This document shows positions 11,825 through 23,039 of a DNA stretch of 64,000 nt, piece after piece. Made by a program: the position numbers and the translations under genes. A model generated the notes under the pieces. That model was not told the origin of the DNA, made no database searches, and saw nothing but the letters and a program-made list of their open reading frames with translations. Position 1 is the first letter of the stretch. Every line of letters starts with the position of its first letter. This stretch comes from Salvia splendens. Its lineage: Eukaryota; Streptophyta; Magnoliopsida; Lamiales; Lamiaceae. Location of the stretch: NCBI RefSeq assembly GCF_004379255.2, contig NC_056035.1, positions 24,924,502 through 24,988,501 of the forward strand. The letters run 5' to 3'.

Positions 11825-13590
11825 AGCAGGAGTTCGAAAAACACTATTTTCCTAATCTGACTACAGACCATTTTATTGGGATGAGCAACACCAAGCTAAG
11901 TATCTAAGGTGCTCAATGTACTCTCATGCATATGCTTTTTGTTGTAGCCAAGGCATTTCAAGACATCTGAAAGAATGCCCTGCATGAGCCACATTCATGT
12001 AAATCAAGCCTTCACAAGAGCTATGTACATGACAGAAGAGTTTTCAGTATTGGGAATTAAAGGTACAATTATTGTCTTTGAGGAATTCGGGAGTTTCTAA
12101 ATGATCCCAAGTATTTATAATATTATGATTGTAAATCAGTTAGTTGAAAAAAAACGACTCATAATAAACCTGTAACTAATAGTATAAGAATTCGGGAGTA
12201 CCTTGCTTGACTTCTCAACTGGCCAGTCCACCCGGCAGAATACGTTTGTTCGCCTCTTCCAGAATTTTGGTTACACTTTCAATAGATTCCAAGCAGACTT
12301 TGACAGAAAAATAAATTCAGATTGACAGCATGCCCTCTTAAATCATTCACAGATTTGATGATTAACAAACATATCTTCACGTGGGGCTGATCCTTTCACT
12401 GATATCTTCACGTGGAAGACCATCCATGCCACCAGTCACCGCAGATGATGTAGACTTAGTTGGAGCTACAGATGCCTGCAAAGAGTGATATTTGTAAATT
12501 TGAATTGAAGAACAAACAGGGAAAAAATGACAGTTTTACACCAAAAGAATTTACCTCGTACAGGAACTTTTCATACTCGGTGTCAACAAGAGTACTTAGT
12601 AAAGAAGTTTTAACCTCGGATAGAATATCCCTGGACCAACAAAATTATGAAGGACAAGTTTAACTGTAGCATTTCTAGTTGCAGCTGCACTAGATTGATT
12701 GTAATCCGACGTCCCTGCAAAAGTCACTATATTGATTGTAATCCGACGTCCCTGCAAAAGTCAATTAAATCCTGGAATAAAATTATCACGCATGTTTAAA
12801 CCTTGTCATAAACTAAGTCAGAAAGTAATGAGAGAATTCTTGAAGATAAGTTTTGAGCACCTTCAGCTTAATATGAGAAGTAACAAAGTCGTCCACTACA
12901 GATACCATCAGGATAGGCTTTTCTCTAAGAACCTTTGGATTCTTCCACTCCTTCATAATTTTATACAAACGTGTTTCCCAATATGACAAATTTACCTTCA
13001 CAAAATTCAACCAAGTTCATCATTTGTTCCTCATTGACCAGTTCGAAAAATAGGTCAGTTCTGAAAAACTAACTGTCCTAACCAAATTGCTCCACAACAT
13101 TGCGATGTTGGCACACCAATACAGATATCAGGGCCTGAATCCCCAATCTGAGATTTTAGATTATTTTTCAAATGACCCTCTCAAAAGTAAAATCAGGACC
13201 CACAGCTTCACTAAAGGTGGAAAGACACTTCATGGCTTGAGCACGAGTCTTTATGTCAGCTACTCTTCCTGTAATACCTATCAAGTAAAAACTATCATAT
13301 GTACGAAGTAACCAAAAGATTGTTAATTTTAACTCAATGAACATCAGAGAAAAATATGAGCATTTGCGTTTCAGAACTACAGGTAAGAGTTACAACTGTG
13401 AGAAATGACTAAGCCAATCAAAGAAATGCTAATGAATTTTCAAGGTACTGATTGCACCAAACTATAGAAGTTTTTGACCTAAAGGCAAAGCACAACACAC
13501 TTTTTAGGAAACTTGATACTGTCGCAGCAATGTGGGTGACAAATATCAATAACTTGTTGTTGGACCTGCTCAACAGACCATGCTTAGGTT

Positions 13591-13746
13591 AAGGTCAGTA
13601 GTCCAAGTTGGAGAAAGAATTACTAAGGCAGAACAATATACTAAAGTTGCTAAATCTATAAAATATTTAAGGTCAGTAGTCCAAGTTGGAGAAAGAATTA
13701 CTAAGGCAGAACAATATACTAAAGTTTTTGACCTAAGGCAGAACAA
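13591..13746. repeat. 78-bp tandem duplication in MOR1 intron
   Basis: AAGGTCAGTAGTCCAAGTTG at 13591 recurs at 13669, followed in both by GAGAAAGAATTACTAAGGC and an AACAATATACTAAAG tail. The two copies look nearly identical by eye. A partial third tail (AAGGCAGAACAATATACT) follows after 13734. Confidence 0.85.
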
Positions 13747-14639
13747 TATACTGAAACCACACATAGAAAAACTAACAATTTCTTCAACAGGAGCATATTA
13801 ACTAACCAGAAAATATTTACTCAAGAAAAACAGAAGAATGATAAAATTATATTGAAAAATGATCATCAATGAAATGATCAAAAGAGTTATTTTTCTACGT
13901 AGACATTATCATCAGAGCTAGATAAAATTGTTTCCATTCGTAACAAATTTCTATGATGCAGGATATTGTGTCCAAAATGTCAGTTGAGAGACAAACATGC
14001 AATCATTTTTTTCAGTAATCTGCAATTCATATGTTTGAGGGAGAATTACACCCAAAAAAGTGGGATACAATGAACCCACGATGCAAAACCATAACTTAAG
14101 GGGAAAAACACAAACAAATACGACCTAAATAGGCAATTGCCGCAAATAAGGTCAAACAGTAATTTGAACCCTAACCTTCAAGCCGCTCTTTCAACGCAAC
14201 ACCTCTTAGAGTAATCGTCTCTACTGGAATAAGGGATCCTAATCTGCTCTAAATCTCTTCCAAACTCATTTCAGTTGGCTGTAAAGAAAACTGTTAGTTA
14301 GTAAAAAATATCTATCGTGGGTGTCCCTAATAATGTATTCAGCATACAACAGGTAAGAGGGAGAAAAAAACAGCAGCTGGCTAAAAAAGAGAAGTGCATA
14401 CAACAAGAAAAACGGGAGAGTCAACAGTGGTTAACCATATTTTATGTGAAGTAGCTAGACGTCTAGAATACGTGCTCATAATGTGTCTCCTTAACCCTTG
14501 TGTTATAGTAACATTTTACATTTTACTTACCACTGCAATAGTAGGCTTCTTTCCACTAAGCATGAGCATGTTGATGATCATATTACGGCAAATGATGTAT
14601 TCCAATTATTCCATAATCCTCGGCGAAAATAAGAGAAAT

Positions 14640-15555
14640 TTGTCATAAAGAATACTAGTAATCAACTATGTTATTGATGGCGCATGACGGCCAACCCAAA
14701 AACCGCCACAGGGATATGGCAGTCGATAAAATATTATGAATATACATAATTATCAATTCAAAAAATTAGAAAATAATAAATAAAATATAAACTGAAATTT
14801 ATCTGCTACTTAAACAATAGTGTCATAATGTAATATATATCCTATTAAAGAAATCATAATGTCATAAGCAATTATATAATATGTCTAATAACATATCTGC
14901 TATTAAAGAAGCATAATATCATAAGCAATTATATAATATGCCTAATACTTAAAGTCTTGGTTCAATAATCAAAATACAAAACCGTCATCATAATAATAAC
15001 AATAATTATTATTATTTTCTGTTTTTATTATAATTTAGTAATAAGTAATTATGAAAATTTTAATGAAAATTTGAAATTATGAATTATATTATACTAAATT
15101 AAAATAATAATGACTATAATTATTATTATTAGTATTATTATATTATTTCTTATTATTACGTACTTGTACTAACTTCATATGAAAATTCAATCAAATTATT
15201 AAATTTATCCATTTTAATAATAAAAAATATTATAACAATTATTATTATGTTTTTAATAAATAATTCATTAAGGAAATCTTAAAATAATTTAATATTATTG
15301 ATTATATTAAAATGATTATTTTATTTATTAATAAAATTTTAATTATCATTACATCATTCAGCTAAGGCGGGGGCGGCAGGGAAACTAGGGCATTGGGGTG
15401 GTGCCATTGACATAGGGTGTTTTTGAGGGACGAAACTGTTTGGGCTGAGGTTTTGGTTAATTGAGGCTGCCCAATCAAAATGGATGTATATAGGCCAAGG
15501 CACCGCCATGGCACCTCACTCATGACGGAAAATGGCGGTCGCCATAAAATAGTTC
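14640..15555. other. AT-rich block between MOR1 pieces, possible DNA-transposon remnant
   Basis: No coding sequence is visible. The left edge contains GATGGCGCATGACGGCC and GCCACAGGGATATGGCAG, and the right edge ATGACGGAAAATGGCGGTC and GCCATAAAAT, with a very A/T-rich centre full of TTATTATTA runs. The ends are loosely inverted relative to each other, as in degraded hAT-like nonautonomous elements, but I could not define TIRs or a target duplication. It separates two MOR1 segments that are not adjacent in the gene. Confidence 0.35.
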
Positions 15556-16190
15556 TGTAGCCAATCAAAAAAACCCTTGTGCCCTACTGCACCTACTTTA
15601 GTGTTTGTGAGAACAACTGTAATATATGGTAGCTGAAGACAACAACGAACGATGAGGTCACTCAAAGCAGGAGTTCGAAAAACACTATTTTCCAAATAGA
15701 CTACAGACCATTTTATCGGAATGAGCAACACCAAGCCAATTATCTAAGGTGCACAATGCACACTCACGCATATGCCTTCTGAAAGAATGCCCTGCATGAG
15801 CCACATTCATGTAAATGATCAATCAAGCCTTGTGGTCAAGAAAAACCTGGATTGAGTTGTGGACTTTTGGTCAAGGAAACCATAACATACGTTCTTTAAT
15901 ATTCGACAAACTTCTGAAAAATCTCCATGAGCAATCTTTTTTGTTGATGTAAGTTCGGTTAGTTCAGCAACAGCCTCTTTCCTCTCACACCATTTTGAAA
16001 CTTTTTGAAAATAAAATACAAAAAAGTATGAATAAAAGGCTACATTAAATAATTTTTTTGAATATTTGTTATAAGTAAATGACAAAGATAGGCCACTTAC
16101 CACCCCTTCCCAAAATCCAGACTTCTCCAAAGGCTTCAATATATCAACTGGATCGACAAGGTCATCATACTCGGATATCTCCTAAGGTTC
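15556..16190 (-). pseudogene. MOR1: MOR1 mosaic: TOG2 start joined to a TOG4 piece
   Basis: On the minus strand, the exon at 16093-16190 reads DDLVDPVDIL, PLEKSGFWEGV and ends at GTAAGT, the entry into TOG2. The next exon (about 15890-16010) reads KWCERKEAVAELTEL, STKKIAHGDFSEVCR. After intron sequence homologous to that of the array units, the segment switches at about 15835 to the TOG4 exons (DVLKCL-like remnant, LQLPYITVVLTNTKVGA, GFFDWL). These are homologous to 11650-12000 but carry deletions. The order is not that of the gene, so this is a rearranged second copy. It supplies TOG2 codons upstream of the point where the array units begin. Confidence 0.8.
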
Positions 16191-16856
16191 TGATAGGAAA
16201 TATATCTTAGACTCGTAAAAGACAGCCATAAATTAAAGTCACGAAGGTAAAACCACGCGAAGGTATAATAGCAATATCAACAGCAAGACAATATCAATTT
16301 ATTATAGCTTAAGATAGTTTGGACTTGGGTCAGACACAGTGTTGCACATAAAATTGCAGTTCACAGAAAACCTATAACTGGGCTAGGCTAAGGGGTGGAC
16401 AGATTCTGCAAACGTAAGAGACGGCATTGAATTGCCTCGTTCCTAGGCTACGTGGTGACTTGATAACATTGTCCAGAAACATTGTTCAAATGCCAAACAA
16501 GTACTTCAGAATACACATCCCACAGCCTTAGAAACAACTTCTAGTTCGAGCTCCTTGTTCTAGACCTGACGAATGAAAATGCAACATATAATGATCTCGA
16601 TCATAAGAAAATTTATTTTATACAAGTTGCTGAGTACGTCAAATAACAAGTATAGCAGAGAAGATCAGCATATACACCAGTTGCATAAGCATAAATTATT
16701 GAAACACTAGACCAGAAGAACATAGTTGTCAATAACATTCTTACCAGAAGAACACTATGCAAATACTCTCAAACACTGCCGTCAGAGTGATCATCAAACT
16801 ATGCAACATAACATTCTTACAAAAGGAAGATTCACAACATCAATATAATAAGAACA
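16191..16856. other. Noncoding stretch between MOR1 pieces
   Basis: No exon of MOR1 or MAP65 and no repeat family is recognisable by eye. It is probably intron or intergenic residue of the rearranged pseudogene. Confidence 0.4.
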
Positions 16857-17480
16857 CTATATTATTAAAAGAAAAAAAACAAGATAAAATAGATCAAGAT
16901 ATAATATCTTTGTAATCTTGATCAAACATTTAACAACCAAATCAGAGAACTTCTGGTTTCTGATTGCAAGAGACTCATTTGAAGCTGGAGATGGCCATCT
17001 TGATGGATCCAGAAGTCTTAACAAATTTATAAGCACAGCAAATGATGTACGTTCTGCGTTATAATGCACGTGCAATCCGGCCACACATCGGCAATTATAT
17101 TCACAAGGAGAGGAGAAAAACTAGCCATGCTTGCCTCATAAGTTTATAGTGATAGTTACCAGAATCATTAACATCAGAACATTCAAAGCTCACAAAAGTT
17201 GACTTCCATCATCCATCTGCGGATCTCTATTATCCAAAAGCCATAGCAACAGTTCCGTGATGAGACTACAAGAGTACTCTCCTTAACTGCATAATCAAGC
17301 CTCTTGTTCTGAAAAGCCTGCAACAAAAGCAATAACAACTCCAAACCTCAATTTACACCCAAACAATTAAAATCATGACATGACCTTCAATTTTAGGCGT
17401 CATTAGTTAAAAGGTCAGACTACTTACCTACATCATAGTATTCCGGACATATTTACAAGATCTTGAAGCCAAAATTCTTC
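16857..17480 (-). pseudogene. MOR1: MOR1 C-terminal exons, out of order
   Basis: Three minus-strand exon remnants match the conserved C-terminal part of plant MOR1: SCKYVRNTMM (about 17430), QAFQNKRLDYAVKESTL with LLLWLLDN and MDDGSQLL (about 17190-17330), and LLRLLDPSRWPSP with AIRNQKFSDLVVKCLIK (16905-17060). Their mutual order is correct but they lie upstream (on the minus strand) of the TOG2 start at 16.1 kb, so the locus has been shuffled. A stop interrupts the block after GSQLL. Confidence 0.82.
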
Positions 17481-17689
17481 ACAACCTGCTAGGAATGATA
17501 ACAATTGTGAGGGAAACAATGCCGAAGAGGTATGTCAAAAATAGCAGAACAATTGTCTCTATTCCAATTCCAAATACAAAAGGAAGTAATTGCAATGCAT
17601 AAAGATGACACTTGTACAATTTATACATCAACGATCAGCCCCTGGACTGAAAATTTATACATCAGAACAATTGTCTCTATTCATGATCT

Positions 17690-19010
17690 CTTCTCTGTTT
17701 CAGATTATAGTCAAATCATAGTAGTACTTCGCAATGAGCTCATTCCACAATAATGAGGACAAATTAGCTACGTAGAAAATTTACCTCGTTGTCATAACTC
17801 CTCGAGAAGATTGAACCACACCTGAGAGTATAATGACAAAGGTTAAAACATATTCCTATAAAAAAACATCAAATATACCTATAATTCAGTTACCAATTTT
17901 ATAACAAAATCAGAAGCCAAACCTGAGTTTGGAAGAGCATAAGGTTCCCCTGTCGACCCCCAATCATTTCAGATACTTCTTTTGTCTGACATCATCCAGA
18001 TTTTTCTGGAGACTTTTCCAAAGGTCTCATGCCAACCATCTAAAAACATAGATGTCAAAACAGCTAAATTTGGAAATTTAAAAATAATGAGACGTAGATG
18101 GAAAATCTTGAAATAATTACCTTGGAAATAGCCGCCAAAGCTGAGAAAGCTGCATTCCTCACATCAGGTGTTCCATCATTAAGGGCCTAATAATCCATGC
18201 AGATCAATCTAGAGAATACAAAGAGTTGCTGATGACCCATCATAATAAAACGATAAATTACACAATTTGAATGGTAGCTCAACACAAAAAGTAGTTCATG
18301 CTTTTTGCAACAATGTACATATAGCTAAGCCAAATCTAGAAGTGAGATATAAAGTTATTTACAACGGAGCTACTGAATTCAAACAATATGATTCTGAGAT
18401 ATATTATAGATTCAACAATCAATATCAAGTGCGAACGAAATAATTGGTTAAAAAAATCCAAAAATAAATATGCATGGTTGAGAGAACACATTAAGCTACT
18501 AACTAACCTCCATGCATATGGGAACATATTCCTCGCGAACCTTAAGTATGGTCGCTCTGTTACTGTTTCAATACAGAATGTAACACAGCTCAACGTCATC
18601 GATCTTACAAGACGAACTTTGTTTTTCACTTCCACCTTCATAGCTGCAAGAAAACTAATAATCAGTAAACCTGGAGAAAGAATTCTCTCATTACGAACCA
18701 TAATAAATACCACATCTTCTTTCGTTCCTCGAGTAACCATGCATTTAATCTATTGGTTCAAACAATAGGTCAGCCGAATTAGGTGATTTTGTGGTAATTT
18801 CAGAACATATTTCCAACTATGTAACTGAAACTACTAGAAAATACATTCATATCTTATGCAACTTATGACCGGTAATTCCAGTGCCCGAGAATACTTCATT
18901 TAGATAGCATGTGATCAATAATGCAGCACAAGGAGGCGTGTACATCTTGATGTCAATGATTGAGGCAAATAAATGAAAATTTGTGAATATGCAATTACTT
19001 AAAATGTCCA
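17690..19010 (-). pseudogene. MOR1: Array unit 0: MOR1 TOG2 exons left of the gypsy insertion
   Basis: This segment is collinear with 28578-29909 of the array. Exons on the minus strand: KNKVRLVRSMTLSCVTFCIE (about 18650), then in a shifted frame KVREEYVPICME; SLNDGTPDVRNAAFSALAA (about 18125-18187); and VGMRPLEKS with SEMIGG (about 17940-18040). A one-base deletion after FCIET shifts the frame and is shared by every unit, showing that the array was built from an already broken gene. MAP65 codons are absent here: homology to the units stops at 17690, just before the MAP65 part would begin. The gypsy element joins at 19004-19010. Confidence 0.85.
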
Positions 19011-20143
19011 AGGAGTGTGTTTATTGGTGTGGTTAGGTGTTGCACTTTGAAATATGTTATGGTGTGTTTTTCCCTCTTGTGTTGAACATTGGGTTGGGTA
19101 AATTGAGAAAAACGATGAGAGAGGAACGATAGGACATGCATAGGAAAAAAAATGAGTTTATGGAAGGCTGACTTATGTTGTGATGTTGGCAAGGATTATT
19201 GTGTGTACGTGAGCTCGAGGAACGAGGGTTGCCTTAAATGGATATTGAATGGTTTAAGTAAACGAGGTGAGCTTTCTTATACTAAAAAAATACGAATCGT
19301 ATTTTATGAAAACTTGAACACATGTTCGTGATTTTTAAAGATGTTGTCTTGCCATAAATATTTTTGTGTATGATGCCTATCTGTTTGGCTAAGGCCAAGT
19401 GAATTATGAATGATGATATAAGTCGAATTCGAGTCCCAGTGAGGGTGGTGTCCCCGCTCGGACTAGTGTACACAAGCTACCTCTGTCATGATGGGCAGAG
19501 CAGGTGACCGAGGAAGGTGGCCACCTTCCCGGCACAAGGATACCTCTGACATGTTGGGCAGAGAAGGTGACCGTGGAAGGTGGCCACCTTCCCGGCACAT
19601 GTATGTAAGGTGACCGTGTGAGAACACCATCTCAACGGCACAATGTGATCAGATATGGCTAAGTACAGGAAAAAGGGACTGCAGTCCAATGTGATATTTT
19701 TAGTAAGCTCGGGTCTTTTCAACAACACCCCGAGTGTTACTATGATGATGGCTTGACAATATGTTCAAATGTATATGTGTAATTTTCGGCAATGTGTTCA
19801 CTGAGTACTTTTTGTACTCAGCCCTGCATATATTTCTAAATGTGCAGGTTGAGCAGCGAAGTGGTGGAGGAAGTGCTATGGAGACAAGACATTTTATTCA
19901 GTCAGATTTTGACTCTCGGGGGTTCATGTCTTCATACATGGAACCGCGTTCATTTGCTTCCGTTGTGCATCTTAAAAGACTCAAGTCTATTTTGTTCAAA
20001 ACTCTGATTTATTTCGAGCTATTCCCATTTGTTTCGGGTTGTGGTTGAGTTGTGTTGATTTTCCCCTTTCTTCCCCGCTTCTTTAATCCTCCCCTAGTCG
20101 CGATCAACCGTGTTTTCTATCCTTAGAAAATGCGGTCGTGACA
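19004..20143 (+). repeat. 5' LTR remnant of the gypsy element
   Basis: It corresponds to 25092-26232 of the 3' LTR with one 1-bp indel in an A-run and two noticed substitutions. The first about 2.05 kb of the LTR are missing. The junction carries the bases ATGTCCA, present both in the array flank and at 25092 in the LTR. A roughly 60-bp internal tandem duplication (ACCTCTG(T/A)CATG(A/T)TGGGCAG...GCCACCTTCCCGGCACA) occurs at 19480-19598. Confidence 0.9.
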
Positions 20144-20146
20144 GAG

Positions 20147-20159
20147 TGGTATCAGAGCC
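20147..20159 (+). promoter_or_regulatory. Primer binding site, initiator Met tRNA
   Basis: TGGTATCAGAGCC lies 3 bases after the LTR end and is complementary to the 3' end of plant initiator methionine tRNA, the usual primer of chromoviruses and many copia elements. Confidence 0.9.
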
Positions 20160-22640
20160 TTCTTTCTCGCTCTGAACCCGAGAGTCTTCTTTGAAAATCT
20201 TTGGTCTAGCCTTGTTCCACTAGACTGTATAATTGATGAAAATGCTCTTAGCACCCCCACCAATCGCGCTCAACGAGGAAAAAGGTAACTTGTTCTTTTT
20301 CAAAAGAAAGTCAAGATGTTTAAAAGTTTGAAATGGAGAAATAACTCATGCAGTTAATTTGAGTGAACAAATGAAAATACCAAGTTTAAAGAAAGAGTTG
20401 ATGTTTCTTGATTTGGTAGCGTGCTTAAAGAAAGAGTTAGTATGTCTTTTCTTGGCTAAAGACTGTGAATGTATGAATAAAAGAAGTAACTTTCCTAAAT
20501 GGAAAAAAGGTAATGAAATATGGAAGTATAAAGTATCCGAGTCTGGTACCAATTGGTGAAATGACATCTCTTTTTGAGTTAGTCATTGAATCATGTTGCT
20601 AGAATGAGGAAATCAAAATTTCCAAGAACTTAGAATACTTAGTTATGCGTTCCTTCTAGAACACAATATGAACTCGAACTTAGAAGTACAGTATGAACAT
20701 TTCTCGTTTTCCCGAGCGACGATAAGAAAGTACACGATAAGAAAGAAGTTTCGTCACGAGAAAAGTAATCCAACATAGAACAAAATGATGTTTTTACGTC
20801 CCAATGACATGAATAATCTGGGTTAGCCATTGTCTTTCTTGACAATCCAATCACTCCAAAGGATCATACCTTTGATCCAACTAAGCGATGAACACATACA
20901 TGGCAAGAGAATATGATTACAATGTAAACAAAGAATCTAGCTTTACAATAATAAGTAAACAGAAACGGCGTGTTACGAGGATGACAGTTCTGACGAACCG
21001 AGAGTACCAAAGAGTCGTAATCCCCACATATGGTCATCTGACGTGATCATAAGGTGCAAGTAGCTTGTGACCAAAGTTTCACATAACCCATTTACCATTC
21101 TCTATAAAGAGTTAAAAAGGGAGTATCACCATTGTAGTTAATCAAAAAGATTCAGCAGCAACGCTTACTTGAATTCTCATGAATTCCATTTTCTCGCATC
21201 CCCCTTGATCAAAATAATTTTGTTGGATTAAGAACTTAAATGACTTCTTTTGCGAGGTAATGTGTCATTATTTTTCCCTCTTCTATGTCAAGGCTGTGAA
21301 TCACTTTCAGTTTTGAGCTTACTCCCTCATGTTTTCTGATAACCTCAAGTGACTACGGTCATTGTCTACTCATTCTGTATAAAAGCAATACTTTGACTCT
21401 CTGAATTCTGGTCAGCAAACTCTTATACTCGGAGCTGCTTTATTTATAGCCTTCAGAATAAACATGTTTCCCTAAACTATTGTCTCTTCAATGATAATAT
21501 TCTTCAAAGATCATTAGTGGACTTTTTTTTGTTTTCAAAAGTGCTTCTTGACAAGCTCTTTATTTTATATGAGTAGTTCCCTCTTCTTAATTCCACTAAA
21601 AATTATTCCATCATGCTTTGAGCTCTTTAGCAACTCCAAGTCTAAAGTAATTTGCTCTCTTCCTGAACTAGTTTGCTCTGATTGTCTTCTCTACTAGTTA
21701 ATTTCCGTGACTTGGTTATAAACTTTGTAAATTCGTTAACGTGATATAGTATCACGATGTTGTTGACCCAAAAGGGTAGTTCCTTGTTATTCTTCTTTCT
21801 CAAATCCACTTGAGCCCAATCATTTTCAGTCTTACTATATTGGAGTAGCCATCTGGTAAGACCTTAAACCATTTAATTTGACCCTTTGTGATTTCAGACA
21901 TACTTATTGACAAGCTATTTGTTTTACATAAGTACTCTCATTTTCTGAATTCAAATATGACTGTTGTCTCTTGATTTGAGCTTTTCTGCAAGCTCTATGT
22001 TAAAGCTGGCACATTGCTTCTCCCTTGACTAATTTCCTCTTGTTGCCCTCTTTATTAGTTAGTTTCCCTGAACTGCTTATAAACTCTAAAAATTTCGTTG
22101 ATATGATCTTCTATCTAGTGTTGTTGAGCAAATTTCAATTGTTTGTTTTTCCCATTCTTTTCAAATCCATTTGTAACCAACCATCTCAGGTCTTCTTGTT
22201 ATCATCTGGGGATACTTGAAACTTTTCTACTTGACTGTTCATTTTGATTATATCATTGGCAACATATTATTGACATCTACATTCTATTCATCATACTCTC
22301 ACTTTCGCAATTTATTCCTTCTGGCAAGCTCTTCCCACAATAAAATTTTCAAGCTCTATGGGTAAAGCTCAAGCCCTTTGAAGTTGTATCTTTTCTTTTC
22401 TGGGGGTGAGCATAATGAGCCCAATTGAGCCTAGTCTTCGCATTTCGTGAAAAAAAAAACCTTTGTTGCAAGCAACTGGTGAGAGTTTGTGGTGAACCAA
22501 ATACTCACGTAATTGAAATAATTATAATCGTTCTGTTTTCATGGTTACCTTGGAGCCTACACAAAGCAAGAACGATTCGAATATTTCTTTTGGAATCCCA
22601 AATTCAGTTCCTATCAAAGTTACAACGGCTAGATCAACTC
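20160..22640. other. Noncoding interior of the gypsy element
   Basis: No gag, protease, reverse transcriptase or RNase H motif is visible. The stretch contains an imperfect tandem duplication of about 350 bp: 21540-21860 and 21890-22210 share CTTGACAAGCT, TTAGTT(A)ATTTCC and TTATAAACT blocks in the same order. The interior is therefore replaced or derived noncoding sequence, as in large nonautonomous (LARD-like) derivatives, and not simply a decayed gag-pol. Confidence 0.6.
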
Positions 22641-22649
22641 TATTTTTTT

Positions 22650-22993
22650 TTCCTCGCGTGAGACCCTATGAAATTCTGAGGGAAGTTGGCCCAGTAGCAT
22701 ATCGCTTGGCATTACCACCCAACTTTGGGAACGTACACAACGTATTACACGTCTCTCAACTTCGAAGGTACGTGTTCGACCATAAACATGTGATTCGCCA
22801 CGAAGAAGTCGCTTTAGAGCCTGACCTGAGTTACGAAGAAAAGCCGGTAGAAATACTAGACCGAAAGGTGCAACAGCTTCGGAACAAGTCGATTACTACA
22901 GTGAAGGTTTTGTGGAAAAACCACGGACAGGAAGAAGCAACATGGGAGCTAGAAGAGAAAATGAAGGAGAAATATCCCGAGCTTTTTGTTTAA
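22650..22993 (+). pseudogene. 3' end of gypsy pol: integrase tail and chromodomain
   Basis: The frame reads RPYEILREVGPVAYRLALPP, NVHNVLHVSQLRRYV, then EEKPVEILDRKVQQLRNK and VKVLWKNHGQEEATWELEE, ending KEKYPELFV at 22992. This is the C-terminal integrase GPY/F module followed by the chromodomain-like tail (VLW.NH..EEATWE) of Tekay/Del-type chromoviruses. It helps such elements choose insertion sites. Everything upstream (gag to the integrase core) is missing, and the apparent ATG at 22541 belongs to unrelated sequence. Confidence 0.9.
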
Positions 22994-23039
22994 ATACATC
23001 CTAAATTTCGGGACGAAATTTCTGTTAAGAGGGGAAGGA

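Larger units (their letters stand above)
9818..14600 (-). pseudogene. MOR1: MOR1/XMAP215 pseudogene, TOG2-TOG3 linker to post-TOG4 exons
   Basis: MOR1 is the plant XMAP215 microtubule polymerase, built of TOG domains that bind tubulin. Reading down the minus strand, exon remnants appear in the correct order: LSGKKPTIAV (14.57 kb); EPTEMSLEE, then a stop, SRLGSLIP (14.23); QVQQQVIDI (13.54); VADIKTRAQAMKCLSTF (13.2); MKEWKNPKVL and MVSVVDDF (12.9); TRNATVKLV and STLVDTEYEKF (12.6); GGMDGLPREDIS (12.43); ESIESVTKILEEANKRI (12.28); GILSDVLKCLGYNKKHM (11.97); DFFDWLSRKL and LLKPTAFAM (11.66); KSVDVRKSAACFNEIL (11.47); RVVPNKGYG (11.04); DRERIIVSRFKF (10.84); NDVMKYFE (10.58); FLPELLDLF and ATIFLPCLVEK (10.12); EEGKPGEARVALR (9.85). 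Splice signals survive at several exons. Stops, frameshifts and internal duplications rule out function. The 3' end is cut by the CA array. Confidence 0.88.

Noticed and set aside
14640..15555. Clear hAT element
   Set aside because: Ends are only loosely inverted and no 8-bp target duplication could be found, and its flanks are different MOR1 parts.
18388..18768. Plus-strand 126-residue ORF recurring in all array units
   Set aside because: It is the antisense shadow of the MOR1 KNKVRLVRS exon on the minus strand; recurrence reflects the tandem array.
19004..19010. TGTCC as the start of the gypsy LTR (TGTC...GACA ends)
   Set aside because: The 3' LTR starts at 23040 directly after a polypurine tract; TGTCC at 25093 is internal, so the left border is a deletion joint.
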